This document shows, piece after piece, positions 14,173 to 22,079 of a DNA stretch of 30,132 nt. The notes below the pieces were generated by a model. That model did not search any database, was not told the origin of the DNA, and saw only the letters and a program-made list of their open reading frames with translations. How positions within the stretch are numbered: position 1 is the first letter of the stretch; every line of letters begins with the position of its first letter. The stretch comes from an uncultured Clostridia bacterium (GTDB taxonomy: Bacteria > Bacillota > Clostridia > Christensenellales > Borkfalkiaceae), in NCBI GenBank assembly GCA_934249215.1, contig CAKQKN010000055.1, positions 1 to 30,132 of the forward strand, given 5' to 3'. The position numbers were made by a program, and so were the translations under genes.

Positions 14173-14709
14173 TTATTTGCCCGTCTTGCCCTCTTTACGA
14201 ACGATTACTTCGTCCTTATAACGGATTCCGTATCCGTGATAGGGTTCGGGAAGTCTTATCGCTCTGATGTTGGCTGCAACCTGACCTACGGCTACCTTAT
14301 CGATACCCTTGACGGAGATTTCCGTCTGGGAAGGACAAGCAAGCGTGATTCCGTCAGGAGTTTCTACCTCAACGGGATGGGAAAAACCGACGTTTAAAAC
14401 GAGTTTTTTGCCCTGCATCTGAACTTTCCAGCCGACGCCGTTGACAACGAGTTTTTTCTCGTAGCCTTTGGTAACGCCTTCGACCATATTGAACAGAAGC
14501 GCTCTGTAAAGACCGTGTTTCGCTTTGGTAGGACCTAATTCGTTCGCTCTCGTAAGATGTGCGACGTTGCCGTCAACCGCGATGGAGATGATAGGATCAT
14601 AATCCTGCGTAAGGCTGCCCATCGGGCCCTTAACGGTGAATTCTTTTTCTTTAACTTCGACGGTAACGCCCGCGGGGATAGTTACCGGCTCTCTTCCTAT
14701 TCTGGACAT
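14173..14709 (-). CDS. rplF: Large ribosomal subunit protein uL6
   Basis: uL6 binds near the sarcin-ricin loop and factor-binding site. Two tandem L6 domains are visible (first half through HGLYRALLFNMVEGVTKGYEKKL; second with GVGWKVQMQGKKLVLNVGFSHPV, ending EPYHGYGIRYKDEVI). I place the start at 14709 (MSRIGREPV, 178 residues) because AAGGAGG lies 9 nt upstream. A reading from 14730 would add seven residues and overlap rpsH. Confidence 0.98.
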   Translation of the reverse strand: MSRIGREPVTIPAGVTVEVKEKEFTVKGPMGSLTQDYDPIISIAVDGNVAHLTRANELGPTKAKHGLYRALLFNMVEGVTKGYEKKLVVNGVGWKVQMQGKKLVLNVGFSHPVEVETPDGITLACPSQTEISVKGIDKVAVGQVAANIRAIRLPEPYHGYGIRYKDEVIVRKEGKTGK

Positions 14710-14723
14710 AAACCGAAACCTCC

Positions 14724-15113
14724 TTACCAAACGTAGGCGAGGATCTCGCCGCCGTGATTGTTCTTTCTCGCTTCCTTGTCGGTCATAACGCCCTTGGGTG
14801 TGGATATGATCGCGATTCCGAGTCCGCCGAGGACTTTAGGAAGCTCGTCTCTGCCCGCGTAAATTCTCAGACCGGGTTTGGATATTCTCTTAAGGCCGGA
14901 AATTACTTTCTCGCCCTTGGGACCGTACTTCAAGGAAACTCTCAGAGTTTCGTTGTTGTCGCCCGTGAGTTCGTATCCGTTGATATAACCTTCGGCGAGG
15001 AGAATTCTCGCGATTTCTTTCTTCATAGTGGAAGCGGGAATGTCCACTTCTTCGTGCTTGACTACCAGCGCATTCCTTATGCGGGTAAGCATATCAGCAA
15101 TAGGATCAGTCAT
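14724..15113 (-). CDS. rpsH: Small ribosomal subunit protein uS8
   Basis: uS8 is a primary binder of the 16S central domain and the spc operon repressor in E. coli. The 129-residue product has MTDPIADMLTRIRNALVVKHEEVDIP, the central GPKGEKVISGLKRISKPGLRIYA and the C-terminal GIAIISTPKGVMTDKEARKNNHGGEILAYVW. Length and ends are standard. It follows rpsN by 15 nt. Confidence 0.99.
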   Translation of the reverse strand: MTDPIADMLTRIRNALVVKHEEVDIPASTMKKEIARILLAEGYINGYELTGDNNETLRVSLKYGPKGEKVISGLKRISKPGLRIYAGRDELPKVLGGLGIAIISTPKGVMTDKEARKNNHGGEILAYVW

Positions 15114-15128
15114 ATTTCGTTCCTCCTC

Positions 15129-15314
15129 TTACCAGCTGGCTTTCTTTACGCCGGGAATCTGACCTTTATAAGCCAGATTTCTGAAGCATATTCTGCAGAT
15201 ACCGTATTTGCGGATAACCGAGTGAGGTCTACCGCAGATGCTGCATCTGGTGTAAGCTCTCGTAGAAAACTTGGGAGTTTTCTGCTGTTTGTTTATCATT
15301 GATTTCTTAGCCAT
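15129..15314 (-). CDS. rpsN: Small ribosomal subunit protein uS14, zinc (type Z) form
   Basis: This is the 61-residue type Z uS14, found in the small-subunit head. The two CxxC pairs CSIC and CRIC around GRPHSVIRKYGI bind zinc, in contrast to the longer zinc-free form used under zinc shortage. The N-terminus (AKKSMINKQQKTPKF) and C-terminus (IPGVKKASW) are family-typical. It lies between rplE and rpsH. No second S14 gene is in the window. Confidence 0.98.
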   Translation of the reverse strand: MAKKSMINKQQKTPKFSTRAYTRCSICGRPHSVIRKYGICRICFRNLAYKGQIPGVKKASW

Positions 15315-15328
15315 ATCCTAAGTTCTCC

Positions 15329-15925
15329 TTACTCTGCTTTGAAGGGCATTCCGAGCGCTCTCAAAAGCTCTCTCGCCTCTTCGTCGGTATTAGCGGTGGT
15401 AACGAAGCAAATATCGAAACCTCTTACCTTTTCTACCTGATCGTACTGGATCTCGGGGAAGATAAGCTGTTCTTTGACGCCCATCGCGTAGTTTCCTCTG
15501 CCGTCAAACGATTTCGTGGGGACACCCTTGAAGTCTCTGACTCTCGGAAGAGCTATGGATACGAGTTTATCGAAGAAGTCGTACATCTTGTCGCCGCGGA
15601 GCGTTACTTTGATACCGACGTTCATACCCTGTCTGACTTTGAAGTTAGCGACCGACTTTTTAGCGGTCGTCAGAACGGGTTTCTGACCGGCAATAGCGGT
15701 AAGTTCCTGCTGAACGAGCTGAACGCTCTTCGCATTGTCCTTAACGTCGCCCAGACCGCCGTTAAGCGTGATCTTGACGAGCTTGGGGACCTGGTTTACG
15801 TTTTTATAATTGAAACGCTTCATAAGATACGGTACGACTTCTTCTACGTACTTCGTTCTTACTCTGCTAACGTACTTTGAATCGGTTGCAGCTTCTTTAG
15901 CAACCTGAGTCTCTTTTTCTGCCAT
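15329..15925 (-). CDS. rplE: Large ribosomal subunit protein uL5
   Basis: uL5 carries 5S rRNA and contacts P-site tRNA and uS13. The core is standard (VPKLVKITLNGGLGDVKDN, GIKVTLRGDKMYDFFDKLVSIALPRVRDF, QLIFPEIQYDQVEKVRG). At 198 residues it exceeds the usual ~179 because of an acidic/basic tail of about 20 residues at the N-terminus (MAEKETQVAKEAATDSKYVS). The start is the only ATG with a site of the form GGAGG close upstream. Confidence 0.98.
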   Translation of the reverse strand: MAEKETQVAKEAATDSKYVSRVRTKYVEEVVPYLMKRFNYKNVNQVPKLVKITLNGGLGDVKDNAKSVQLVQQELTAIAGQKPVLTTAKKSVANFKVRQGMNVGIKVTLRGDKMYDFFDKLVSIALPRVRDFKGVPTKSFDGRGNYAMGVKEQLIFPEIQYDQVEKVRGFDICFVTTANTDEEARELLRALGMPFKAE

Positions 15926-15937
15926 TGAAGTCCTCCG

Positions 15938-16324
15938 TTATGCCTTTTCGGCACCTTTTTTCTTTGCCGCTTTCTTCGCGGTTTTCTTGGTTTCTTTATC
16001 CTCCGCCTTAACGTCCAGCGGCTTGCCGCAGTCGGCGTGTTTGCAGACGCGGACCTTCTTCTCGCCTTCGAACGCGAAACCTACTCGGGTGGGCTTGCCG
16101 CAAGAAGGGCAAACTACCATAACGTTGCTTGCGTCGATGGGACCCGCCTGATTGACGATTGCCGACGATTCCTGAGCGGAGCGAGCTTTTCTGTGTTTTT
16201 TCTGAACGTTTACGCCGTCTACCACGACCTTGTTGGAATCGGGGATGGAACGAAGAACCTTACCGGTTTTTCCTTTATCTTTTCCGGCTATTACGCTGAC
16301 GGTATCATTCTTTCTAACTTTCAT
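15938..16324 (-). CDS. rplX: Large ribosomal subunit protein uL24
   Basis: uL24 starts large-subunit assembly and sits by the tunnel exit. The KOW motif (KNDTVSVIAGKDKGKTGKVL) is at the N-terminus. At 128 residues it is longer than the usual ~105. A cysteine-rich segment CPSC...CKHADC (about 78-102) and a lysine/alanine-rich tail (KKTAKKAAKKKGAEKA) account for the extra length. The cysteines suggest a small zinc site, as in some Clostridia. Confidence 0.98.
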   Translation of the reverse strand: MKVRKNDTVSVIAGKDKGKTGKVLRSIPDSNKVVVDGVNVQKKHRKARSAQESSAIVNQAGPIDASNVMVVCPSCGKPTRVGFAFEGEKKVRVCKHADCGKPLDVKAEDKETKKTAKKAAKKKGAEKA

Positions 16325-16335
16325 AGCTGTTCTCC

Positions 16336-16704
16336 TTATAACACTTCGGGAGCGAGAGAAACGATCTTCATGTAGTCTTTTTCACGAAGTTCTCTTGCAA
16401 CCGGTCCAAAGATACGCGTACCTCTGGGCTGCTTCTGCGCGTCGATGATGACAGCGGCGTTATCGTCGAATCTGATATGAGTACCGTCCGCGCGTCTTAA
16501 ACCGCTCGTGGATCTGACGATTACCGCCTTGACCACTTCGCCTTTCTTGACGGCGCCGCCGGGAGTCGCAGTCTTAACGCTTGCGACTATTACGTCTCCG
16601 ATGTTACCCCACTTACGAAAAGATCCGCCGAGGACTTTGATGCACATAATTTCTTTCGCGCCGGAGTTATCGGCAGCGGTCAGTCTTGTCTGAGCCTGTA
16701 TCAT
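16336..16704 (-). CDS. rplN: Large ribosomal subunit protein uL14
   Basis: uL14 lies at the subunit interface and is the binding site for silencing factor RsfS. The 122-residue product is highly conserved (MIQAQTRLTAADNSGAKEIM, GDVIVASVKTATPGGAVKKGEVVKAVIVR, IFGPVARELREKDYMKIVSLAPEVL). Length is exactly the family norm. It follows rpsQ by 14 nt. Confidence 0.99.
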   Translation of the reverse strand: MIQAQTRLTAADNSGAKEIMCIKVLGGSFRKWGNIGDVIVASVKTATPGGAVKKGEVVKAVIVRSTSGLRRADGTHIRFDDNAAVIIDAQKQPRGTRIFGPVARELREKDYMKIVSLAPEVL

Positions 16705-16718
16705 ATTCCGTCCCCTCC

Positions 16719-16973
16719 TTACTTAGCCTTTTCGATGATTTCGGCAACGCGCCAGTTTTTGTCTTTGCTGAGTTTTCTCGTTTCGACAATTCTGACTTTA
16801 TCGCCTACTCCGCACTCGTTGTTTTCGTCGTGCGCTTTGAATTTAACGGTGGTGGTTATCGTCTTTTTATAAAGAGGATGTTTCGCCTTCTGCTCGATGC
16901 AGACGACGACCGTCTTATCCATTTTGTCGGATACAACGAGTCCTACTCTTTCTTTTCTGAGATTTCTTTCCAT
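16719..16973 (-). CDS. rpsQ: Small ribosomal subunit protein uS17
   Basis: uS17 is a primary 16S rRNA binder with an OB-fold. The family pattern RKERVGLVVSDKMDKTVVVCIEQKAKHPLYKK is clear, followed by ENNECGVGDKVRIVETRKLSKDKNWRVAEII. I place the start at 16973 (MERNLRKERVG, 84 residues) because GGGAGG lies 10 nt upstream. Starting at 17000 would add nine atypical residues and overlap rpmC. Confidence 0.97.
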   Translation of the reverse strand: MERNLRKERVGLVVSDKMDKTVVVCIEQKAKHPLYKKTITTTVKFKAHDENNECGVGDKVRIVETRKLSKDKNWRVAEIIEKAK

Positions 16974-16996
16974 TATTGTCTGACCTCCCGCCTCGA

Positions 16997-17194
16997 TCAC
17001 AGAGCCTTGAGTTCGCGTTCGCGAATCACGGTCTTGACTCTGGCAATGTCCTTCTTGACCGTCTTTAAAACGTTCGGGTTTTCGAGCTGACCGGTCGCGT
17101 GACGGAAACGAAGATTAAAAAGTTCTTCCTTAAGACTGCCGAGCTTTGCATTGAGCTCGTCGTTAGTCATATCATGTATTTCTTTAGCTTTCAT
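16997..17194 (-). CDS. rpmC: Large ribosomal subunit protein uL29
   Basis: uL29 is a small helical-hairpin protein at the tunnel exit, part of the docking site for trigger factor and SRP. The 65-residue sequence (KAKEIHDMTNDELNAKLGSL, KEELFNLRFRHATGQLENPN, VKKDIARVKTVIRERE) is standard. Its start overlaps the rplP stop by one base (TGATG), so translation is coupled. Confidence 0.98.
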   Translation of the reverse strand: MKAKEIHDMTNDELNAKLGSLKEELFNLRFRHATGQLENPNVLKTVKKDIARVKTVIRERELKAL

Positions 17195-17634
17195 CAGCCT
17201 TCACCGCCTTCTGAAATTTCTTGTATCTCTTCTCTCTTGACGATCTTGCACTTGCAGGGGAGCTTGTGCGAAGCAAGACGAAGAGCTTCTCTCGCGTCGG
17301 CTTCCGCCACGCCGGACATTTCGAACAGAACTCTGCCCGGTTTAACGACGGCAACCCAATATTCGACGGAACCTTTACCGCTGCCCATGCGGGTTTCGGC
17401 AGGTTTCTTCGTTACCGGTTTGTGGGGGAATATGTCAATCCATACCTGACCGCCACGCTTAATAAATCTGGTCATCGCGACACGCGACGCCTCTATCTGA
17501 TTGGAAGTAACCCAAGCGCAGGTTTCGGCAACGAGACCGTATTCGCCGTAAGCGAGTACGTTACCCTTATGGGCTTTGCCCTTCATTCTTCCGCGCTGAA
17601 CTTTTCTTCTCTTTACTCTTTTAGGCATTAACAT
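17194..17634 (-). CDS. rplP: Large ribosomal subunit protein uL16
   Basis: uL16 binds near the A-site tRNA elbow and completes the peptidyl transferase region. Conserved blocks are MPKRVKRRKVQRGRMKGKAHKGN, FGEYGLVA-type (here AYGEYGLVAETCAWVT), RGGQVWIDIFPHKPVTKKPAETRMGSGKGS. The AAGGAGG site is 12 nt from the ATG at 17634 and 18 nt from the internal ATG at 17628, so I keep the first (146 residues). The start lies 2 nt after rpsC. Confidence 0.97.
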   Translation of the reverse strand: MLMPKRVKRRKVQRGRMKGKAHKGNVLAYGEYGLVAETCAWVTSNQIEASRVAMTRFIKRGGQVWIDIFPHKPVTKKPAETRMGSGKGSVEYWVAVVKPGRVLFEMSGVAEADAREALRLASHKLPCKCKIVKREEIQEISEGGEG

Positions 17635-17636
17635 GA

Positions 17637-18296
17637 TTATGCTTCGCCTCCTTGTCTTTTAGTTCCGCCGAGTACCTCGCCGTTATATACCCAAACTTTG
17701 ACGCCGATAACGCCGAAAGTGGTGTGTGCTTCGCTGAAACCGTAATCGATGTCCGCGCGAATGGTCTGAAGAGGTATGGAACCTTCGTGATACTGTTCGC
17801 AACGAGCGATTTCCGCGCCGTCAAGACGTCCGCTGACCATGATCTTGACACCCTTTACTCCGAGTCTCATAGCTCTGCCGATAGCCTGCTTCATGCTTCT
17901 TCTGAAAGAAGCTCTCTTTTCGAGCTGGCCGGCAACCGTTTCGGCGATAAGCTGTGCGTCGCAGTCGGGTTTTTTAACCTCGACGATATTGAGCGCGATC
18001 TGCTTGCCGTGTGTGAGCTTTACGAGATTGCTCTTGATAACTTCGATTTCACTGCCGGCTTTTCCGATAAGAACGCCCGGGCGAGCGGTACGAACGGTAA
18101 CCGAAACGCGATTAGCCGCACGTTCGATAGCGATGGAAGTAACCGCCGCTTCGTAATATTTCTTTTTCAGATATTCTCTGATTTCATAGTCCTCTTTGAG
18201 GAACGCACCGAATTCTTTCTTGTCCGCGTACCACTGAGCGTCCCAGCTTTTGATAACGCCGACTCTCAAACCATGCGGATTAACTTTCTGTCCCAT
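17637..18296 (-). CDS. rpsC: Small ribosomal subunit protein uS3
   Basis: uS3 forms part of the mRNA entry gate. The 219-residue product has MGQKVNPHGLRVGVIKSWDAQWYADKK, a KH domain with the RPGVLIGKAGSEIE loop (the GxxG equivalent), and a C-terminal domain with GVKIMVSGRLDGAEIARCE and YGFSEAHTTFGVIGVKVWVY. Length is normal. It follows rplV by 9 nt. Confidence 0.99.
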   Translation of the reverse strand: MGQKVNPHGLRVGVIKSWDAQWYADKKEFGAFLKEDYEIREYLKKKYYEAAVTSIAIERAANRVSVTVRTARPGVLIGKAGSEIEVIKSNLVKLTHGKQIALNIVEVKKPDCDAQLIAETVAGQLEKRASFRRSMKQAIGRAMRLGVKGVKIMVSGRLDGAEIARCEQYHEGSIPLQTIRADIDYGFSEAHTTFGVIGVKVWVYNGEVLGGTKRQGGEA

Positions 18297-18305
18297 AATG
18301 TCCTC

Positions 18306-18692
18306 CTACTTTGCAACGTCGAGCACGACGGTGATATGGCTCGTTCTCTTAAGGATTCTGTAACCCCTGCCCTTGCTGACGGGTTGCATTCTCTTAAGCG
18401 TGGGGCCCATATCGGCGTAACATTCAGCGACCGCAAGGTCCGCTCTGTTCATACCGAGGTTGTGTTCCGCATTCGCCGCAGCGGATTCGACTACCTTTCT
18501 GATAGGTTCGGCACCGGCTTTGGACGCGTTGGAAAGTATGGCAACCGCTTCGTCGACCTTTTTGCCTCTGATGAGGTCGAGAACCACTCTGACCTTGAAC
18601 GGAGAAATCCTCACGTATTTGGCAACGGCTCTGGGTCTTTTGTCTTTATTTTCCTGTATTCTCAGGGTTTTCTTTTTAGTATTTCCAGCCAT
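18306..18692 (-). CDS. rplV: Large ribosomal subunit protein uL22
   Basis: uL22 reaches into the exit tunnel with a long beta-hairpin and is a site of macrolide resistance changes. The 128-residue product shows KYVRISPFKVRVVLDLIRGKKVDEAVAIL, GADLAVAEC-type block (MNRADLAVAECYADMGPTLKRMQP) and the hairpin tip region GRGYRILKRTSHITVVL. The hairpin looks unaltered. The gene precedes rpsC as usual. Confidence 0.99.
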   Translation of the reverse strand: MAGNTKKKTLRIQENKDKRPRAVAKYVRISPFKVRVVLDLIRGKKVDEAVAILSNASKAGAEPIRKVVESAAANAEHNLGMNRADLAVAECYADMGPTLKRMQPVSKGRGYRILKRTSHITVVLDVAK

Positions 18693-18706
18693 TTTTACTA
18701 CCTCCG

Positions 18707-18979
18707 TCAGCCTGTCGTCTTGGAACCGGAATGTCCTTTGAACGTTCTGGTCGCGGCAAATTCACCCAGCTTGCATCCGACCATATCTTCGGTGATGTAT
18801 ACGGGAACGTGTTTTCTGCCGTCATAAACCGCAATCGTATGACCTACCATCTGAGGAAAGATAGTGGAAGATCTCGACCAGGTTTTAAGTACCGATTTTT
18901 TGTTTTCGGCATTCATTTTCTCAACTCTTTCGAGCAGCTTGGGCTGTATAAAAGGTCCTTTTTTAATACTTCTACTCAT
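18707..18979 (-). CDS. rpsS: Small ribosomal subunit protein uS19
   Basis: uS19 is in the small-subunit head and pairs with uS13. The 90-residue product begins MSRSIKKGPFIQPKLLERVE and has the conserved TWSRSSTIFPQMVGHTIAVYDGRKHVPVYI and LGEFAATRTFKGHSG. A GGAGGT site lies upstream and rplB ends 16 nt before it. Confidence 0.99.
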   Translation of the reverse strand: MSRSIKKGPFIQPKLLERVEKMNAENKKSVLKTWSRSSTIFPQMVGHTIAVYDGRKHVPVYITEDMVGCKLGEFAATRTFKGHSGSKTTG

Positions 18980-18995
18980 TTTTCATCGACCTCCG

Positions 18996-19823
18996 TCAGT
19001 TCACTCTCTTAAGGATGAACTTATCAGTTCTGTTCTTCTTCTTACGCGTCTTGTAACCGAGAGCCGGCTTGCCCCACGGAGTTACGGGACCGGGTCTGCC
19101 GACGGGCGATTTGCCTTCGCCGCCGCCGTGCGGGTGATCGCACGGGTTCATTACGGAACCTCTGACGGTAGGTCTGATACCCATATGTCTCGTCTTACCG
19201 GCTTTACCTACTCTGACGATTTCGTTGTCCAGGTTACCGACCTGACCGATGGTCGCTTTGCATCTGACGCTTATAAGTCTGATTTCTCCGCTGGGCATTT
19301 TTACCTGAGCGTAGATACCTTCTTTTGCCATAAGCTGCGCGCTGATACCCGCGGCTCTCGCGATCTGTCCGCCTTTACCGGGCTGAAGCTCGATGTTGTG
19401 GATCATCGTACCGACGGGGATGTTTTCGATCTTGAGCGCGTTTCCGACTTTAATGTCGGCGTTGTCGCCGCTGACGATCACGTCGCCTACCGCAAGTCCG
19501 AGAGGCGCGAGAATGTATCTCTTTTCGCCGTCGGCGTACTGAAGAAGCGCGATGTTAGCCGTTCTGTTCGGATCGTATTCGATCGTCTTTACGGTCGCGG
19601 GGATACCGTCTTTGTTTCTTCTGAAATCGATTATACGGTATTTGGTCTTGTTGCCGCCGCCGTGATGTCTGACGGTTATTCTTCCGTTGACGTTTCTTCC
19701 GCCGGTGTGTCTTTTATCTTCGAGAAGCGATCTCTCGGGTTTCGTGCAGGTTATCTCTTCGTACGAGCTGACCGTCATCAAACGACGGGCAGGCGACGTC
19801 GGTTTATATCTTTTGATACCCAT
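18996..19823 (-). CDS. rplB: Large ribosomal subunit protein uL2
   Basis: uL2 is essential for subunit joining and peptidyl transferase structure. The 275-residue product carries GRNVNGRITVRHHGGGNKTKYR, the central SH3-like domains and the near-invariant VMNPCDHPHGGGEGKSPVGRPGPVTPWGKPALGYKTRKKK. The conserved histidine in HPHGGGEG is present. It follows rplW by 19 nt. Confidence 0.99.
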   Translation of the reverse strand: MGIKRYKPTSPARRLMTVSSYEEITCTKPERSLLEDKRHTGGRNVNGRITVRHHGGGNKTKYRIIDFRRNKDGIPATVKTIEYDPNRTANIALLQYADGEKRYILAPLGLAVGDVIVSGDNADIKVGNALKIENIPVGTMIHNIELQPGKGGQIARAAGISAQLMAKEGIYAQVKMPSGEIRLISVRCKATIGQVGNLDNEIVRVGKAGKTRHMGIRPTVRGSVMNPCDHPHGGGEGKSPVGRPGPVTPWGKPALGYKTRKKKNRTDKFILKRVN

Positions 19824-19842
19824 TATTTAAATCCTCCTATCG

Positions 19843-20133
19843 TCAGGACAACGAATCGAAGAACGCAATGGACTTGCTGTCCTTCTTGAGTTGTACGATT
19901 GCTTTTTTGTACGACGGAGTAAATCCTTCGTATCTGCCCATTCTCTTCTTTTTGCCGCGGCAGTTCATCGTGTGAACGGATTCGACTTCAACCTCGAAAA
20001 TGCTTTCGACGGCAAGTTTGATGGCAGTCTTGTTCGCAGCTTTTGCCACGCGGAACACGTATTTCTTATTCGCTATATCCTGATAGCTCTTTTCGGTGAG
20101 CACAGGGGCGATGATAATATCTCTTGCTTCCAT
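19843..20133 (-). CDS. rplW: Large ribosomal subunit protein uL23
   Basis: uL23 is at the tunnel exit and is the main contact for trigger factor and SRP. The 96-residue product has IIAPVLTEKSYQDIANKKYVFRV, NKTAIKLAVESIFEVEVESVHTMN and the basic KKKRMGRYEGFTPSYKKAIVQL. Its start codon overlaps the rplD stop by one base (TAATG), indicating coupled translation. Confidence 0.99.
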   Translation of the reverse strand: MEARDIIIAPVLTEKSYQDIANKKYVFRVAKAANKTAIKLAVESIFEVEVESVHTMNCRGKKKRMGRYEGFTPSYKKAIVQLKKDSKSIAFFDSLS

Positions 20134-20759
20134 TACGCTCCGTAGACCTCCTGTAATTTTTCGACCGATCCTTTGGACAGCACGACGACGGCGTTTTTAA
20201 CTACGTCGTAAGTGTTGAGCTGTTCGACGGGAAGAGTCTGCAGTTTTTCGATATTTCTTGCCGCTCTGATAACTTTTTCGTTAGCGTCGCTCATTACGAC
20301 GAGAACGGTTTTTTCAAATGCGAACGCTTTGAGGAACGCCGCCATTTCTTTGGTCTTGCCGTTTGCAACGGTCATTTCGTCAACCACGAAGAATTCGCCG
20401 TCCGCAATCTTTTTGGAAAGAGCGGAGAACATAGCGGTTCTTCTTGCGGTCACGTTCATCTTCTTGGAGAAATCCCTCGACTTGGGAGCAAAAACAACGC
20501 CGCCCTTGATGAACTGGGGCGCTCTGATCGAGCCTTGACGAGCATTACCGGTACCCTTCTGTCTGAACGGCTTTCTTCCGCCGCCTCTGACCTCGGTGCG
20601 GGTAAGAGTGCTCTTCGTCCCCTGTCTTTCGTTTGCAAGACGAGTTACGACCGCCTGATGTATAAGTGCTTCGTTATAGTCCATCTGAAACAGTGCGTCG
20701 TTTAACTCCATCGCACCCGTTTCTTCCGCTTTCATATTATAAACTTTAATAGTAGCCAT
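20133..20759 (-). CDS. rplD: Large ribosomal subunit protein uL4
   Basis: uL4 has a loop reaching the tunnel constriction and in E. coli represses the S10 operon through its leader. The 208-residue product has the conserved loop RTEVRGGGRKPFRQKGTGNARQGSIRAPQFIKGGVVFAPK and the globular parts before and after. Normal length. Whether it controls the leader at 21755-22044 here is unknown. Confidence 0.99.
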   Translation of the reverse strand: MATIKVYNMKAEETGAMELNDALFQMDYNEALIHQAVVTRLANERQGTKSTLTRTEVRGGGRKPFRQKGTGNARQGSIRAPQFIKGGVVFAPKSRDFSKKMNVTARRTAMFSALSKKIADGEFFVVDEMTVANGKTKEMAAFLKAFAFEKTVLVVMSDANEKVIRAARNIEKLQTLPVEQLNTYDVVKNAVVVLSKGSVEKLQEVYGA

Positions 20760-20773
20760 TGTCCTTTATCTCC

Positions 20774-21427
20774 TTAGCCTTTAACGCTGTTGCTGATGCA
20801 GACGATGCCGCCTCTGGGCCCGGGGATCGCGCCTTTGATAAGAAGCACGTTTCTCGCCGCGTCCACTCTTACGACCTCGAGATTCTGGATCGTAACCTGT
20901 TCATGTCCGTACTGTCCGGCAAGGTGTTTATTCTTGAATACTCTTGACGGGGAGCTGTTCGCGCTCATAGAACCGACCTCTCTGTGTACGGGGCCGACGC
21001 CGTGAGTTTCTTTAAGTCTGTGCTGGTTCCAGCGCTTGATAACGCCCGAGAAACCATGACCTTTGGTGATGCCTACTACGTCGACTTTATCGCCCGCGGC
21101 GAAAGCTTCGACCGTAATGACCTTACCTATTCCGTATTCGGCTGCGTTTTCGAGTCTGAATTCTTTGAGATATTTGTGGGGTTCGAGTCCCGCTTTCTTG
21201 AACTGTCCGAGTTCGGGCTTGTTAAGCTCTTTTTCGGAAACTTTCTGGAAAGCGACCTTGACGGACGAATAACCGTCTTTTTCTACCGTCTTGACCTGTA
21301 CTACGGGACAAGGACCTGCCTGCACGACCGTTACCGGGATTACTTTTCCTCTGTTCTTCTTGTCTTCCTTGCTGTCGAAAAAGATCTGCGTCATGCCTAA
21401 CTTCTTACCTATGATTGCTTTATTCAT
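20774..21427 (-). CDS. rplC: Large ribosomal subunit protein uL3
   Basis: uL3 is an early assembly protein whose extension approaches the peptidyl transferase centre. The 217-residue product begins MNKAIIGKKLGMTQIF and contains GFSGVIKRWNQHR, THGVGPVHREVGSMSANSSPSRVFKNKHLAGQYG and the C-terminal LLIKGAIPGPRGGIV. The methylated-glutamine region GxxQ appears intact (HLAGQYGHEQVTIQNL). It lies 27 nt after rpsJ. Confidence 0.99.
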   Translation of the reverse strand: MNKAIIGKKLGMTQIFFDSKEDKKNRGKVIPVTVVQAGPCPVVQVKTVEKDGYSSVKVAFQKVSEKELNKPELGQFKKAGLEPHKYLKEFRLENAAEYGIGKVITVEAFAAGDKVDVVGITKGHGFSGVIKRWNQHRLKETHGVGPVHREVGSMSANSSPSRVFKNKHLAGQYGHEQVTIQNLEVVRVDAARNVLLIKGAIPGPRGGIVCISNSVKG

Positions 21428-21454
21428 TGATAAAGTTCACCTCCTGCGTTATGC

Positions 21455-21754
21455 TTACAGTTTTATTTTTACGTCAACGCCTGCGGGAAGATGGATACTG
21501 TCGAGTATCTTCGCATTCGTCGAGTAGATGTCGATGAGTCTTTTGTAAGTTCTGATTTCGAACTGTTCGCGGCTGTCTTTATATTTGTGGGGCGAACGAA
21601 GAATGGTGACTACCTCTTTTTCGGTAGGCAGAGGAATAGGTCCGCTGATCTTCGCGCCGGCTTTCTTCATGGTCTCGACTATTCTCTGAGTCGCCTGATC
21701 GACCATTTCGTGATCGTATGCCGCAAGTTTGATTCTGATTTTCTGTCCTGCCAT
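21455..21754 (-). CDS. rpsJ: Small ribosomal subunit protein uS10
   Basis: uS10 is in the small-subunit head and also works as the NusE antitermination factor with NusB on boxA RNA. The 99-residue product (GQKIRIKLAAYDHEMVDQAT, GPIPLPTEKEVVTILRSPHKYKDSREQFEIRTYKRLIDI) is standard. It is the first gene of the superoperon, with AAGGAG 7-8 nt before the start, after a leader of about 290 nt. Confidence 0.99.
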   Translation of the reverse strand: MAGQKIRIKLAAYDHEMVDQATQRIVETMKKAGAKISGPIPLPTEKEVVTILRSPHKYKDSREQFEIRTYKRLIDIYSTNAKILDSIHLPAGVDVKIKL

Positions 21755-22044
21755 TTTTTTACTCCTTTTTATACTAACTTTTCTCCCCCGCTCAATGGCT
21801 TTTTACGTTTTTTCGGGGAAGTTACAACTTTGCCGTGTGTGTCGACCTGTCGGCAATAAAAAAATCACCTGCGCTGTGTGTTTAAAGCAGATGACTCCTA
21901 TCGTCCGAGGGTCGGTTAGTCGCAAAGGTCGAGCCTTCACGTTTGTCAATGAAAATTATCTTCCGCAATGGTCGCACGGGGTTCCGGATTCCCGAAGCGT
22001 AACGCGGTTTAAGTAACTTTTCATCTCAACCCAAATTACACAGC
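21755..22044 (-). promoter_or_regulatory. Long 5' leader of the S10-spc-alpha superoperon
   Basis: About 290 nt separate the predicted start point (near 22044) from rpsJ. The leader holds no good open reading frame. It contains a terminator-like hairpin with a T-run (21855-21894) and further possible stems, such as GCCG...CGGC near 21833-21855. This fits transcription attenuation of the ribosomal operon. I do not recognise a published leader family in it. Confidence 0.6.
21855..21894 (-). terminator. Attenuator-like terminator in the S10 leader
   Basis: On the minus strand TCATCTGC (21894-21887) pairs over 8 bp (one G-T) with GCAGGTGA (21872-21865) around a 14-nt loop, followed directly by TTTTTTTATT (21864-21855). 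It lies about 100 nt before rpsJ, inside the leader. A full terminator would silence the operon, so regulated read-through is the likely reading. Confidence 0.65.
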
Positions 22045-22050
22045 TTACTC

Positions 22051-22079
22051 ATAATACAACATCCGTCAATCCTCGTCAA
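22051..22079 (-). promoter_or_regulatory. Main promoter of the S10-spc-alpha superoperon
   Basis: Minus strand -35 TTGACG (22074-22079), 17-nt spacer, -10 TATTAT (22051-22056). A second TTGACG lies in the spacer but is too close to the -10 to serve it. This is the only good promoter I find ahead of rpsJ. Confidence 0.78.

Noticed and set aside
17652..18827. 391-codon rightward open frame opposite rpsC and rplV
   Set aside because: It is antisense to two clear ribosomal protein genes; such long shadows come from their codon bias.
18864..19889. 341-codon rightward open frame opposite rpsS and rplB
   Set aside because: Antisense shadow of conserved ribosomal genes.
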